This document shows positions 18,872 through 28,503 of a stretch of DNA of 64,000 nt, piece by piece; the stretch's first letter is position 1, and the number at the start of each line of letters is the position of its first letter. The stretch lies in contig NZ_FNNI01000005.1 in assembly GCF_900106955.1 (NCBI RefSeq), positions 1 through 64,000 on the forward strand, in the 5' to 3' direction. The notes under the pieces were generated by a model, which was not told the DNA's origin, made no database searches, and was given only the letters and a program-made list of their open reading frames with translations. This DNA comes from Aidingimonas halophila. Lineage in GTDB: Bacteria > Pseudomonadota > Gammaproteobacteria > Pseudomonadales > Halomonadaceae. The position numbers and the translations under genes are program-made.

Positions 18872-20551
18872 ATGAGCGAAAGCTTTGCTGAGTTGTTTGA
18901 ACAGTCGCTTCAGGACATCAACATGGAGCCGGGCGCCATCGTCATGGCGACGGTCGTCGACATTGAGGGTGACTGGATCACTGTCAATGCTGGATTGAAG
19001 TCTGAAGGTCAGATTCCCGCGGCCCAATTCCGCGACGAGAATGGTGAATTGACCATTGGCGTCGGCGATGAAGTCAAGGTCGCTCTCGAAGCGGTGGAAG
19101 ACGGCTTCGGTGAAACGCGCCTGTCGCGCGAGAAAGCCAAGCGCGCCGAGGCTTGGAAAGGTCTGGAAGCGGCCTTCGAGAAAGAAGAGATTGTCAAGGG
19201 CGTGATCAACGGCAAGGTCAAGGGCGGCTTTACCGTCGATGTCGACTCCATCCGCGCTTTCCTGCCGGGCTCCCTGGTCGATGTGCGCCCGGTTCGCGAT
19301 ACCGCGCACCTTGAAAACAAGGAACTGGACTTCAAGGTCATCAAACTGGATCCCAAGCGCAACAACGTGGTCGTTTCACGTCGCGCGGTTCTGGAAGCCG
19401 AGAACAGTGCCGAGCGTGACGCGCTGTTGGCGACACTCCAGGAAGGTCAGCAGATCAAGGGTATCGTCAAGAACCTCACCGATTACGGTGCCTTTGTCGA
19501 TTTGGGTGGGGTCGATGGCTTGCTCCATATCACCGATATGGCCTGGAAGCGTATCAAGCACCCGTCCGAGATCGTTTCGGTAGGCGACGAAATCAACGTC
19601 AAGGTGTTGAAGTTCGATCGTGAACGCAACCGTGTCTCGCTGGGACTCAAGCAGCTCGGCGAGGACCCATGGGTCAATATCAAGAACCGGTATCCGGAAG
19701 GTACTCGGGTCATGGCTCAGGTCACCAATCTGACCGATTACGGCTGCTTTGCCGAGATCGAGGAAGGGGTCGAAGGGCTGGTCCACGTCTCCGAAATGGA
19801 TTGGACCAACAAGAACATCCACCCCTCCAAGGTCGTTCAGATCGGTGATGACGTCGAAGTCATGGTGCTGGATATCGACGAAGAGCGTCGTCGTATCTCT
19901 CTGGGTATCAAGCAGTGCACTACCAATCCCTGGGAAGACTTCAGCGCTCGCTACAACAAGGGTGACCGCGTTACGGGCACCATTAAGTCGATTACCGATT
20001 TCGGTATCTTTATCGGTCTGGAAGGTGGCATCGACGGCTTGGTCCATCTGTCCGATATCTCCTGGACCGAGACCGGCGAGGAGGCCGTACGCGAGTTCAA
20101 GAAGGGTGATGAAGCCGAAGCGGTCATTCTCTCCATCGATCCGGAGCGTGAGCGTATTTCGCTCGGTATCAAGCAGCTTGAAACCGATCCGGTATCCGAA
20201 TTCCTGGCTGTCAATGACAAGGGCTCTATCGTCACAGGCCGTGTCGTTGAAGTTGATGCCAAGGAAGCGAGTGTCGAATTGGCGACCGATGTCATTGCGA
20301 CATTGAAAGCGTCCGAGATCAGCGCTGATCGTGTCGAAGACGCACGCAATGTGCTGAGCGAAGGTGATACCGTCGAGGCACGCATCATCAGCGTGGATCG
20401 CAAGAATCGCCAGATCAGCCTGTCCATCAAGGCCAAGGACCAGGATGAGACTCGCCGCAACATGAGCAAGTTACGCGAGCAATCCGAGACAGAAAGCGAT
20501 GGTCCGACCACCATTGGCGACCTGATCAAGCAGCAAATGGATCAGGACTGA
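18872..20551 (+). CDS. rpsA: 30S ribosomal protein S1
   Basis: 559 residues with six S1 RNA-binding repeats. The first two are divergent and bind the ribosome; the next four carry repeated patterns such as [33 protein letters not shown] and [18 protein letters not shown]1 brings mRNA to the 30S subunit. A 183-base leader separates it from cmk, long enough to carry its own promoter and an S1 autoregulatory structure, though I cannot fold it here. It is followed by a strong terminator, with no ihfB after it as there is in many relatives. Confidence 0.98.
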   Translation: MSESFAELFEQSLQDINMEPGAIVMATVVDIEGDWITVNAGLKSEGQIPAAQFRDENGELTIGVGDEVKVALEAVEDGFGETRLSREKAKRAEAWKGLEAAFEKEEIVKGVINGKVKGGFTVDVDSIRAFLPGSLVDVRPVRDTAHLENKELDFKVIKLDPKRNNVVVSRRAVLEAENSAERDALLATLQEGQQIKGIVKNLTDYGAFVDLGGVDGLLHITDMAWKRIKHPSEIVSVGDEINVKVLKFDRERNRVSLGLKQLGEDPWVNIKNRYPEGTRVMAQVTNLTDYGCFAEIEEGVEGLVHVSEMDWTNKNIHPSKVVQIGDDVEVMVLDIDEERRRISLGIKQCTTNPWEDFSARYNKGDRVTGTIKSITDFGIFIGLEGGIDGLVHLSDISWTETGEEAVREFKKGDEAEAVILSIDPERERISLGIKQLETDPVSEFLAVNDKGSIVTGRVVEVDAKEASVELATDVIATLKASEISADRVEDARNVLSEGDTVEARIISVDRKNRQISLSIKAKDQDETRRNMSKLREQSETESDGPTTIGDLIKQQMDQD

Positions 20552-20582
20552 TCGTCATTATTCGACAAGTCACCTGACTGTT

Positions 20583-20617
20583 AAAAAGCGCCGCCCCCCA
20601 ACGAGGCGGCGCTTTTT
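20583..20617. terminator. Bidirectional terminator between rpsA and bioA
   Basis: A perfect 13-bp inverted repeat, AAAAAGCGCCGCC (20583-20595) and GGCGGCGCTTTTT (20605-20617), with a 9-base loop. The A-run and T-run make it a rho-independent terminator on both strands, serving the convergent rpsA and bioA genes. Confidence 0.95.
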
Positions 20618-20620
20618 CTG

Positions 20621-21889
20621 TCATGCACCGAACCACCCTTTCATGACGTCTGTGATACGACGCAACTCGTCTGGAGTCGTGATATAGGCGGGCATAGTGT
20701 AGAGCCATCGTCCGAACGGACGGATCCATACGCCTTGTTGACGGGCATACTCCTTAACCCCTTGCAGCACCGCCGGATCATCGACCTCGATGACTGCCGT
20801 CGCGCCCAGCACGCGAATATCTTCGATATTCGGATGAGCGGACCAGTTGCCAGTATCATCCAGGAGTTCCTGACGAAGAATACCGTTCAGGGTGGCGATC
20901 TTGCCGAGATAATCTTCCTCCTCGAATATGGCGAGACTTTCCAGGGCAACACGGCACGCCAAGGGATTGCCCATGAAGGTTGGGCCATGCATGAATGCAT
21001 GCTCGTCGTCAGCGCTCAGAAAAGCGTCATACACGTGACTTGTGGCAAGTGTGGCGGCGTGCCCCAGGTATCCTCCAGTCAACCCTTTGGACAGAACCAT
21101 GATATCGGGAGTCACATTGGCGTGATCGGCGGCGAACCATTGACCGGTTCGGCCGAAGCCCGTGGCCACTTCATCGAAAACGAGTAATACGTTGAACTCA
21201 TCGCAAAGCTCCCTGGCAGCTTGTACATAATAGGGAGATGTCATATTGAGTCCGCCTGCCGCCTGCAGCAGGGGTTCCATCAACAGTGCCGCGATCTCGT
21301 GGTGATGCGCTTCCAGTACCTCTCGAAGTGCCTGTATGTCCGATGATGCCTCGCTCGCTGAGGCATTGAATGGGGCGGTCGGGGCTGGCGCAAAATGGTG
21401 TTGAGGGAGAAAGCCTGCAAATAGGGAATGCATGCCTTCTTCTGGGTCACAGACAGCCATACAGCCCGTTGTATCTCCATGATAGGCACGCATCAATGAC
21501 AACATGCGATATTTATCAGGCCTGCCTCGTTGGACCTGGTACTGCACAGCCATTTTCATGGCGACTTCCATGCCAACAGAGCCACTATCGGAAAAGAATA
21601 CGTGATTGAGTCCTGCCGGCGTGACACGAACCAGTTCATCAGCCAGCCGAGAGGCGGGGTCATGTGTCAAACCACCAAGCATGACGTGGCAGAGCTCGTC
21701 GGCTTGCGATTGGATGGCCTTTACGAGCCTGGGGTGGCGGTAGCCATGAATCATGCACCACCAGGAGCAAGTTGCATCCAGTAAATGCTCTTCGTTGGCA
21801 AGGGTGAAATAAGGGCCCTCTCCCCCGATCACCTCCGGCGCTGGGGGTTGTGTCTGCATTTGTGAATAGGGGTGCCATAGTGAAGACAT
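20621..21889 (-). CDS. bioA: Adenosylmethionine-8-amino-7-oxononanoate aminotransferase
   Basis: 422 residues, class III aminotransferase. The PLP lysine is Lys268 (LSKGLTGG) and the cofactor-contacting aspartate lies in FDEVATGFGRTG (Asp239); the N-terminus SLWHPYSQM and the CSWWCMIHGY block are typical of BioA. It transfers an amino group from S-adenosylmethionine to KAPA to make DAPA, the third-last biotin step. It stands alone, 20 kb from bioBFHCD, with a BirA-like operator 12 bases before its start. Confidence 0.96.
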   Translation of the reverse strand: MSSLWHPYSQMQTQPPAPEVIGGEGPYFTLANEEHLLDATCSWWCMIHGYRHPRLVKAIQSQADELCHVMLGGLTHDPASRLADELVRVTPAGLNHVFFSDSGSVGMEVAMKMAVQYQVQRGRPDKYRMLSLMRAYHGDTTGCMAVCDPEEGMHSLFAGFLPQHHFAPAPTAPFNASASEASSDIQALREVLEAHHHEIAALLMEPLLQAAGGLNMTSPYYVQAARELCDEFNVLLVFDEVATGFGRTGQWFAADHANVTPDIMVLSKGLTGGYLGHAATLATSHVYDAFLSADDEHAFMHGPTFMGNPLACRVALESLAIFEEEDYLGKIATLNGILRQELLDDTGNWSAHPNIEDIRVLGATAVIEVDDPAVLQGVKEYARQQGVWIRPFGRWLYTMPAYITTPDELRRITDVMKGWFGA

Positions 21890-21901
21890 AGCGGCGTCTC
21901 T

Positions 21902-21934
21902 TTGTTAACCCTTGTGGTTATTTAAGGTTAACAT
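21902..21934. promoter_or_regulatory. BirA operator (biotin repressor site) before bioA
   Basis: TTGTTAACC (21902-21910), a 15-base spacer, then GGTTAACAT (21926-21934): near-perfect inverted half-sites matching the known BirA pattern TTGTnAACC-N14-16-GGTTnACAA. It ends 12 bases before the bioA start codon, so a bound BirA-biotinyl-AMP dimer would cover the promoter or the transcript start. Confidence 0.85.
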
Positions 21935-22091
21935 CTGTGGAGAAATGGGAACAGAGACGGGTAATGATACAGTCAGTGTATAATCGGCTTAACAGATAAC
22001 GGCAGCCGTAACAGAGCGGCTCTATGTTATAGTTTTATTAAATTCATGATATGGCGAAATAGATATAAACTTGATAGGATCGCTATAATTA

Positions 22092-22120
22092 TTGACCTCT
22101 TGGCAGGAAGCCTTTATAAG
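22092..22120 (+). promoter_or_regulatory. Candidate sigma-70 promoter of mvaT
   Basis: TTGACC (22092-22097), a 17-base spacer, then TATAAG (22115-22120), about 48 bases before the mvaT start, in an AT-rich region. An additional TATAAT at 22084-22089 has no matching -35 box. Confidence 0.55.
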
Positions 22121-22168
22121 GTTGATAATAATGACGCATCCCGTACTGAATCTAAAAGGAAAAGTTAA

Positions 22169-22552
22169 ATGTCATTACTTAGTACCTATCTGCAGCAGGA
22201 ACAGAAGCTAAAGGAGCTGAGTGAACAGCTTGAAAAGCTTCAGAACGATCCGCGACTCAAGGCAGAACTTGAATTCAAGGAAAAGCTTGAATCCTTGATG
22301 TCCGAATTCAACAAGAGTGCAGCGGATGTCATCGAACTGCTGGATCCGCAATCGGCCGCCAAATCAACTGCCAAGTCAGCATCCGGTGGGGCCGGCGGTA
22401 CTCGCCGTAAGCGCAAGTTGAAGATTTACAAGAACCCTCATACTGGTGAGGTCGTGGAAACCCGCGGCGGTAACCAGAAGACCTTGAAGGCCTGGAAGGA
22501 TGAATATGGTAACGATACCGTCGAATCCTGGTTGGTCCGTGTAGAGCAGTAA
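22169..22552 (+). CDS. mvaT: MvaT/MvaU family H-NS-like DNA-binding protein
   Basis: 127 residues: an N-terminal coiled-coil oligomerisation region (about 8-60, ending VIELLDPQS), a basic flexible linker with a GGAGGTRRKRK patch, and the C-terminal AT-rich DNA-binding domain with YKNPHTGEVVETRGGN and LKAWKDEYG. This pattern identifies MvaT, the Pseudomonas-type H-NS analogue that silences AT-rich and acquired DNA. AGGAAAAG precedes the ATG. The gene is alone, with an AT-rich upstream region that could itself be an MvaT target. Confidence 0.93.
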   Translation: MSLLSTYLQQEQKLKELSEQLEKLQNDPRLKAELEFKEKLESLMSEFNKSAADVIELLDPQSAAKSTAKSASGGAGGTRRKRKLKIYKNPHTGEVVETRGGNQKTLKAWKDEYGNDTVESWLVRVEQ

Positions 22553-22582
22553 ACCACTTGCACCATCGCGTTTTAGAACGCT

Positions 22583-22608
22583 CGACCGCTCCATCTAGGG
22601 AGCGGTCG
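22583..22608. terminator. Hairpin between mvaT and the AraC-type gene
   Basis: Perfect 10-bp stem CGACCGCTCC (22583-22592) and GGAGCGGTCG (22599-22608) with a 6-base loop, between convergent genes. There is no T-run after it, so it may act as a weak or rho-assisted bidirectional terminator. Confidence 0.6.
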
Positions 22609-22611
22609 GTA

Positions 22612-23457
22612 TCAGCGGTCATGATCGACAAGTGGTAAGCGTAGTTCGATCATGGTCCCGTTCTGTCTTTCACAGCCAGCTTTTGCGTTCTTATATACCC
22701 ACTGTAGATGAATCGGCAATCCGCTGATGCTTTCCTTGTTATCCAGCAGGTTGGTTACCAATAGATGTGTCAAAGCATCTTTGCATTGATCAGGATGGTC
22801 TATGCTGACCGACGCATAGCGACAAAGTGGCAAGGATAGCTTGCGGAAAGGGAGAGGAGGGGCCATATCCTCTGCTGTACGAGGGTCAATGGTGACTCCC
22901 AGATCGGTGCGTTGTAATTGCGCTGTCATAGGGTGGCCGTGGATGAGTGCCACAGGTGCATTCTGCCTCAGTCGCTCCGGCAGTTTGTCAAGACAATCTG
23001 CCATGGGCCACTGCGGTAAGGACTTGAACACGTCCTTATCCTCATAAAGTCGCGTCACAATGGCTTGCAATCCTTGAGTGCGCTGTATAGCAACCGGATA
23101 ATCTTGCATGATTGCCCGATAGTGAGCTTTCAGCGTCCTATGTTGCTCTTGACGGTATTTTCTCGGTGATATTCGAAAACGTTTGAAGAAGGTGCGCGAA
23201 AACGCCGAGTGGTTGCGATAACCGCATTGTTGCGCGATTCGATTAATATTGCGTTGACTGAACGCCAGGAACATGGCTGCCTGAGCCAGTCGCAGTTGTT
23301 CTCGGTAAACACTTGGCGACGCACCAAAGTAACGTTTGAAGTTACGTCTGACTTGTGAGACCGAATAGCCCAGGCGTTCAGCCAGGTCATCGATTCCTTC
23401 CCGAGATTCCAGTCGCTCCTGGAGCCATATCTCGGCACGTATCATATCGTTAAGCAT
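22612..23457 (-). CDS. AraC family transcriptional regulator with N-terminal DNA-binding domain
   Basis: 281 residues. Two helix-turn-helix motifs lie at the N-terminus (about 15-105: IDDLAERLGYSVSQVRRNF, then INRIAQQCGYRNHSAFSRTF). The remaining ~170 residues form a C-terminal region that may be an effector domain of the GyrI-like type, an order resembling Rob and not AraC itself. Target genes and ligand are unknown. Convergent with mvaT. A palindromic sequence lies ~30 bases before the start and could be its own operator. Confidence 0.85.
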   Translation of the reverse strand: MLNDMIRAEIWLQERLESREGIDDLAERLGYSVSQVRRNFKRYFGASPSVYREQLRLAQAAMFLAFSQRNINRIAQQCGYRNHSAFSRTFFKRFRISPRKYRQEQHRTLKAHYRAIMQDYPVAIQRTQGLQAIVTRLYEDKDVFKSLPQWPMADCLDKLPERLRQNAPVALIHGHPMTAQLQRTDLGVTIDPRTAEDMAPPLPFRKLSLPLCRYASVSIDHPDQCKDALTHLLVTNLLDNKESISGLPIHLQWVYKNAKAGCERQNGTMIELRLPLVDHDR

Positions 23458-23484
23458 TATCGGGCCCCTAGGTCACATCTCATC

Positions 23485-23507
23485 AAGGTGTTAACCGGTT
23501 ACACCTT
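23485..23507. promoter_or_regulatory. Palindrome before the AraC-type gene
   Basis: AAGGTGT (23485-23491) and ACACCTT (23501-23507) flank an inner AACCGGTT palindrome (23493-23500), giving a compact 23-base dyad just upstream of the regulator start. It is a plausible operator; the bound protein is unknown. Confidence 0.4.
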
Positions 23508-23656
23508 CGAACTCTCAGGGCTTGTGTTCATTGTAGTAGTGCTCCCTGCCATCCCCTTAATTACGGGTTGACGAGAGCTAAGGCAAGTTTGGGTGATCGC
23601 AATGAGCGTTTTAGCACATTTTGGAGATGGAGGACGTGGCAAGCGTCGTGGTGAGA

Positions 23657-23688
23657 AAACAAAAAAGGCGACCAATAGGGTCGCCTTT
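23657..23688 (-). terminator. Rho-independent terminator of the L,D-transpeptidase gene
   Basis: On the minus strand, AAAGGCGACC and GGTCGCCTTT form a 10-bp stem (plus-strand arms 23664-23673 and 23679-23688) with a 5-base loop, followed by a T-run. It lies 32 bases after the stop codon of the gene ending at 23721. Confidence 0.9.
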
Positions 23689-23720
23689 CGCAGACTTATC
23701 TTCCGTAAACGGCGTTGAAT

Positions 23721-24890
23721 CTATCGTTCACTCAATTCGAGAGCATCATAGAGTGTCGATCGATCCGACCAGGTAGCGTCCGTATCGATTTCACGGAAAA
23801 AGTCCGTACGCAAGTCAAGTGCCTCAACGGGGGCGGTGTCGACCAGCAAGGGTGCAGAACTCAATACGGGCTCTGGCTGGCCCCGAGAAGCATCTATGGC
23901 GTAGCGAACCCGCGCGTAATCGACAGGCGGCGAGTCTCCGTCTGCTTCCTTCATGACGTCATCGACCGCATCGACAGCGTTGATGATGGGCTCAAAGGCA
24001 ATATCGTCATCCTTGAGCAGGGGATAAGACTGTACATAGAGCATGTCATCTGACCAGCCCACCTTGAAGGGTTCGTTAATGATGCGAACTTGAGTGTTGT
24101 TGGGCAGGTTTTCGTATAAGTACTCGATATTTTCCGGATACAACCTGACACAGCCACGGCTGACACGCATGCCGACTCCGTCGGGGCGGTTGGTCCCATG
24201 GATCAGATAGCCTGGAATATCCAGCAGAACGGCATGACGTCCAAGGGGGTTATCTGGCCCCGGGGGAACGATCTCGGGCGGTGGATCTCCTCGTTCAGCG
24301 GCTTCACGGCGCATGGATTCCGGAGGAGACCAGGAAGGATCCTTGACTTTCATGGTTGTTCGGGTCTCTCCCAATGGGGTGGAGAATCCCTCACGACCCA
24401 CACTGATGGGATAGGTCTCGACAACAGGTGTTTCTCCTTCCTCGACCTCCGGATAATAATACAGTCGTAGTTCGGACAGGTTGATTACGATACCTTCGCG
24501 GGGGCCCGGGGGCAGTATGAACCGTTTCGGTAGAACCACTTCAGCACCCTCGCCGGGATACCACATGCTTAGTCCCGGATTGGCACGACGCATCTCTTCG
24601 TAGCCGAGTCCATGCGCACGACCGATATCGATCAAGGTGTCGTCTTCATCGGCGATGACTGTCTGGACTTCACCAACGACATCGCCATCTTCCGGGATCG
24701 GATAGACCAGACGAGTGCCTTGCTGTTCCTGTTCGTCCTGCTCGGGAACATCATCGGGTCGGCTGGCTTTCTCATCATCCTGTGCCCAGGCAGTCGTGGG
24801 AGCCGAGATCACTAGCATTGCAGTGAGTAAAGCACACGAAAGGCCGGGAACGGTGAACCGGCCTGGCAGTCGTTGCCTGAGTCGTGCCAT
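23721..24890 (-). CDS. Secreted L,D-transpeptidase (YkuD/ErfK family)
   Basis: 389 residues. A signal peptide ends near AWAQ (~35); a LysM-like segment follows (~75-120, DEDDTLIDIGRAHGLGYEEMR..NPG), then the YkuD catalytic domain (~130-265) with the HGTN and SRGCVRL motifs supplying the catalytic His and Cys. A ~110-residue C-terminal tail follows. It should form 3-3 peptidoglycan crosslinks or attach lipoprotein to peptidoglycan in the periplasm; which one cannot be told. It follows mfd by 80 bases on the same strand and has its own terminator. Confidence 0.92.
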   Translation of the reverse strand: MARLRQRLPGRFTVPGLSCALLTAMLVISAPTTAWAQDDEKASRPDDVPEQDEQEQQGTRLVYPIPEDGDVVGEVQTVIADEDDTLIDIGRAHGLGYEEMRRANPGLSMWYPGEGAEVVLPKRFILPPGPREGIVINLSELRLYYYPEVEEGETPVVETYPISVGREGFSTPLGETRTTMKVKDPSWSPPESMRREAAERGDPPPEIVPPGPDNPLGRHAVLLDIPGYLIHGTNRPDGVGMRVSRGCVRLYPENIEYLYENLPNNTQVRIINEPFKVGWSDDMLYVQSYPLLKDDDIAFEPIINAVDAVDDVMKEADGDSPPVDYARVRYAIDASRGQPEPVLSSAPLLVDTAPVEALDLRTDFFREIDTDATWSDRSTLYDALELSER

Positions 24891-24970
24891 GAACTATCCC
24901 TTTCTCGGTGTATGTGGATACGAGTATATCGAATTTGCCGTGTCAGTGCTTGAATCGGTATAAGGAAGCT

Positions 24971-27900
24971 TCAAGCCGCTTCCGTCTTGACGTTCAGGCG
25001 TTCCAGTAGATTCTCGATGGCTTGAAAACGTGCATCGGTGCTTTCCATGTCGATCTCGAAACGCAGTGTGTCGGCACCATCCAGGCGGTAATGTACCGGG
25101 TCCTTCTGTATCATGTTGACCAGTGTCATGGGGTCGACGCTCGTGCTGCCGGAAAACATCACTCTGCCTTGTTCCGGTCCGGCTTCCAGGCGTGATATGC
25201 CCAGACGTTCCGCTCGCTGGCGAAGTCGTGTCAGTCGCATCAAATTCTTGACCGGTTCCGGGAGCAGTCCATAGCGATCGACCATTTCGACCTGAAGCTC
25301 CTTGAGTTCGGCGTCAGTGGTAGCATTGGCGATTCGCTTGTACATGATCAACCGTTGCTGAACGTCGTGCAGATAATCATCAGGGATCAGCGCCGGTACA
25401 TTGAGGCTGATTTCGACACCCTCATCGAGAGGGGCCTCGATGTTGGGGGTCTTGCCGTCACGGATGGCTTTGACAGCGCGGTCGAGCATCTGCATGTAGA
25501 GGCTGTAGCCGATGGTTTCCATCTGACCACTCTGCTCATCGCCCAGCAGCTCACCGGCACCGCGAATTTCCATGTCGTGGCTGGCCAGCGTGAAACCGGC
25601 CCCCAGATCATCGGATTGACTGATCGCCTCGAGCCGTTTGGCGGCATCCTTGGTCATGGCTTTGGGTGGGGGCGTCAACAGGTAGGCATAAGCCTGATGG
25701 TGGCTACGGCCGACACGACCGCGCAGCTGGTGAAGTTGGGCGAGACCGAACTTGTCAGCCCGCTCGATAACGATGGTGTTGGCGGTCGGCACGTCGATGC
25801 CTGTTTCGATGATCGTCGAGCACACCAGCACATTGAAACGCTTGTGGTAGAAGTCCGACATCACGCGCTCCAGTGAGCGCTCAGGGAGCTGGCCATGGGC
25901 CACGCCGATACGCGCGTCCGGTACCAGTTCTCGCACTTTCTCGGCAGTCGTCTCGATGGTCTTGACTTCATTGTGCAGGAAGTAGACCTGACCGCCACGC
26001 AGGATTTCGCGAAGAATGGCCTCCTTGATGACTGGCTCGTTACGTTGCTGGACAAAGGTCTTGACCGACAGGCGCCGGGCCGGCGGTGTCGCGATGATCG
26101 ATAGGTCGCGAATACCATTCATGGCCATGTTGAGGGTACGGGGGATCGGCGTTGCCGTCAGTGTGAGTATATCGACCTCGGCACGCAGACTCTTGAGTCG
26201 CTCTTTTTGAGAAACCCCGAAGCGATGCTCTTCATCGATCACCAGCAAGCCCATATTGGGAAACTGCATGTTCCTGGACAGCAGTTTATGGGTCCCTATG
26301 ACGATATCGGCGCGGCCGTTGCGTATTCTTTCGAGTGCCGCTTCCTGGTTCTTGCCGCCAGTGAAACGTGAAATCAACTCGATCTGGACAGCGGTGTCGG
26401 CGAAGCGGTCGCGGAAGTTATCGTAATGTTGCTGTGCAAGAAGTGTGGTGGGCACGAGTACCACGACCTGACGTCCGGAATGAACGGCCAGGAACGCAGC
26501 TCGCATGGCGACTTCCGTTTTCCCGAAGCCGACGTCGCCACAAACCACGCGATCCATCGGCTGGGACGCCGTCATGTCATTGATGACGGCCTCAATGGCC
26601 GCGTGTTGATCAGGCGTTTCTTCAAAGGGGAAGCTGGCCGCGAAACGAGCGTATTCCTCGCCAGGAGGATCGCAACTGAAGCCTTCACGTGCTTCGCGAC
26701 GGGCGTAGACATCGAGCAGTTCGGCAGCGGTGTCACGAATTTTCTCGGCCGCTTTCTTCTTGGCTTTGTCCCAGGTATCCGAACCGAGTTTGTGCAGCGG
26801 AGCGAGTTCATCGGAAGCGCCGGCATAACGTGAGATCAGGTGCAGGCTATCCACCGGGACGTAGAGACGAGCACCGTCGGCATATTCCAGAGTCACGAAT
26901 TCGGCTGCCTGACCTCCGGCATCGAGTGTTTCCAGTCCGCGATAACGGCCAACGCCATGGTTCTGGTGAACGACCGGGGCGCCGGGTTTGAGCTCCGAGA
27001 GGTGCCGGATGGCGAGTTCGTTGTCATCGGTGGCTTTTGCCCGGCGCCTGGATTGCCGTACGACCTCGCCGAACAATTCGGTTTCGGTGATGACAGAAAG
27101 CTCGGGATCCGTCAGTGTCAGTCCTGTACTCAGCTCTCCTTCAGTGATCGCAAGCGAATGTGTCTGATCCAGATAGTCGTCCCAGCCTTCGACATGGGGA
27201 AGTTCCAGATGAAGCGGGGACAGCATTTCCTCCAGAGCTTCGCGTCGTCCCCGGGACTCTGCTACGAACAGTATCCGCTGGGATGCATGGGTATCGAGAA
27301 AGTGCTCAAGGGCTGCGAGGGGGCGCTGGGCCCGGCTGTTGATGGCCACTGAGGGAGGCGTGTCCGTCAGCGGCGTATGGGCGTGAGGATGTTGTTCCTC
27401 ATCGACTAATTCGACTCGAGGATACCGTTTGATGGCGGCAAAGACTTCCGGTACCGGGACGAAGGCCTTGTGTGGAGGAAGCAGCGGTCGCGTCGGGTCG
27501 ACCCCCAGGTTCTCATAGCGGCTCTGAATGGATGACCAATGATGTTCGGCAGCCTCGTGTACGCCTGGCAACAGGGCGACCCTGGCCGTATCAATAAGAT
27601 GATCGAACAGCGTTGACGTCTCTTCGAAGAAAAGAGGCAGGTACTGTTCCAGTCCCGGTGAGGGGATGCCCTTGAGTGCATCCACATAAAGCGGACATTG
27701 ACGAGGATCGACATCGAACAGGGTTTCGAATCCTTCGCGAAAGCAGGCAATAGCGGAGCGCGATAGCGAATATTCGTGGGCCGGCAGCAATTCCACCGAC
27801 TCGACCTTGTCGTGGCTGCGTTGTGTATCCGGATCGAAATGGCGCAACGTGTCGATTTCGTCATCGAAAAGATCGATACGCAAGGGGTATTCGGTCCCCA

Positions 27901-28420
27901 TCGGGTAGAGATCGATCAGCGCGCCTCGTAGTGCATATTCTCCCGGCTCGTAGACGGTTTCCACCGCGCGATAGCCGGCTCGTGACAGCGTTTCCCGGAA
28001 GGCCTCGCGGTCCAGTCTGGTTCCCGTCGCCAGTGTCATGACGCGTCCGGCAATGTACTCAACCGGCGCCAGACGCTGCATCAGGGTGTTGACGGGGACG
28101 AGTACGATGCCATTGCGTGCGTCCTGAAGCTGGCGGAGCGTCCTGAGACGCGCCGAGACGATATCCTGGTGTGGGGAGAAACTGTCATAAGGCAATGTCT
28201 CCCAGTCGGGAAACGGCATTACCGGCTCTCTGGCAAAGAATCTCAGCTCGCTTTCCAGGCGTTGGGCGCTGGCGGTATCGGGAGTGATGATCATCAGGGG
28301 CGCGTCGTCGGCAAGACGCGATAACGCCAGCGCCGTGGCGCTGCCATGCGGTGCGTGCCAGTAACGTGTGTCGCGGACCCCTTCGGGGTGTGGCGGGGTA
28401 AGCGGCGAAAACTGCGGCAT
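24971..28420 (-). CDS. mfd: Transcription-repair coupling factor
   Basis: 1149 residues, the full Mfd length. The N-terminal half contains the UvrB-like region and then the CarD-like RNA polymerase interaction domain (PVVHQNHGVGRYRGLETL). The C-terminal half is a RecG-like translocase with Walker A GDVGFGKTE (~residue 628), DEEHRFG and TRG motifs. Mfd removes RNA polymerase stalled at DNA lesions and recruits UvrA. Divergent from gap, with the order mfd | gap - nqr also found in Pseudomonas. Confidence 0.97.
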   Translation of the reverse strand: MPQFSPLTPPHPEGVRDTRYWHAPHGSATALALSRLADDAPLMIITPDTASAQRLESELRFFAREPVMPFPDWETLPYDSFSPHQDIVSARLRTLRQLQDARNGIVLVPVNTLMQRLAPVEYIAGRVMTLATGTRLDREAFRETLSRAGYRAVETVYEPGEYALRGALIDLYPMGTEYPLRIDLFDDEIDTLRHFDPDTQRSHDKVESVELLPAHEYSLSRSAIACFREGFETLFDVDPRQCPLYVDALKGIPSPGLEQYLPLFFEETSTLFDHLIDTARVALLPGVHEAAEHHWSSIQSRYENLGVDPTRPLLPPHKAFVPVPEVFAAIKRYPRVELVDEEQHPHAHTPLTDTPPSVAINSRAQRPLAALEHFLDTHASQRILFVAESRGRREALEEMLSPLHLELPHVEGWDDYLDQTHSLAITEGELSTGLTLTDPELSVITETELFGEVVRQSRRRAKATDDNELAIRHLSELKPGAPVVHQNHGVGRYRGLETLDAGGQAAEFVTLEYADGARLYVPVDSLHLISRYAGASDELAPLHKLGSDTWDKAKKKAAEKIRDTAAELLDVYARREAREGFSCDPPGEEYARFAASFPFEETPDQHAAIEAVINDMTASQPMDRVVCGDVGFGKTEVAMRAAFLAVHSGRQVVVLVPTTLLAQQHYDNFRDRFADTAVQIELISRFTGGKNQEAALERIRNGRADIVIGTHKLLSRNMQFPNMGLLVIDEEHRFGVSQKERLKSLRAEVDILTLTATPIPRTLNMAMNGIRDLSIIATPPARRLSVKTFVQQRNEPVIKEAILREILRGGQVYFLHNEVKTIETTAEKVRELVPDARIGVAHGQLPERSLERVMSDFYHKRFNVLVCSTIIETGIDVPTANTIVIERADKFGLAQLHQLRGRVGRSHHQAYAYLLTPPPKAMTKDAAKRLEAISQSDDLGAGFTLASHDMEIRGAGELLGDEQSGQMETIGYSLYMQMLDRAVKAIRDGKTPNIEAPLDEGVEISLNVPALIPDDYLHDVQQRLIMYKRIANATTDAELKELQVEMVDRYGLLPEPVKNLMRLTRLRQRAERLGISRLEAGPEQGRVMFSGSTSVDPMTLVNMIQKDPVHYRLDGADTLRFEIDMESTDARFQAIENLLERLNVKTEAA

Positions 28421-28503
28421 GTCTAGAATCGTGTCGGTAGCCTATTGTTGAGAGCGGTGATGATAGCAGCCTCACAGGAATCTTGTAGTCAACCCCCGAT
28501 TTC

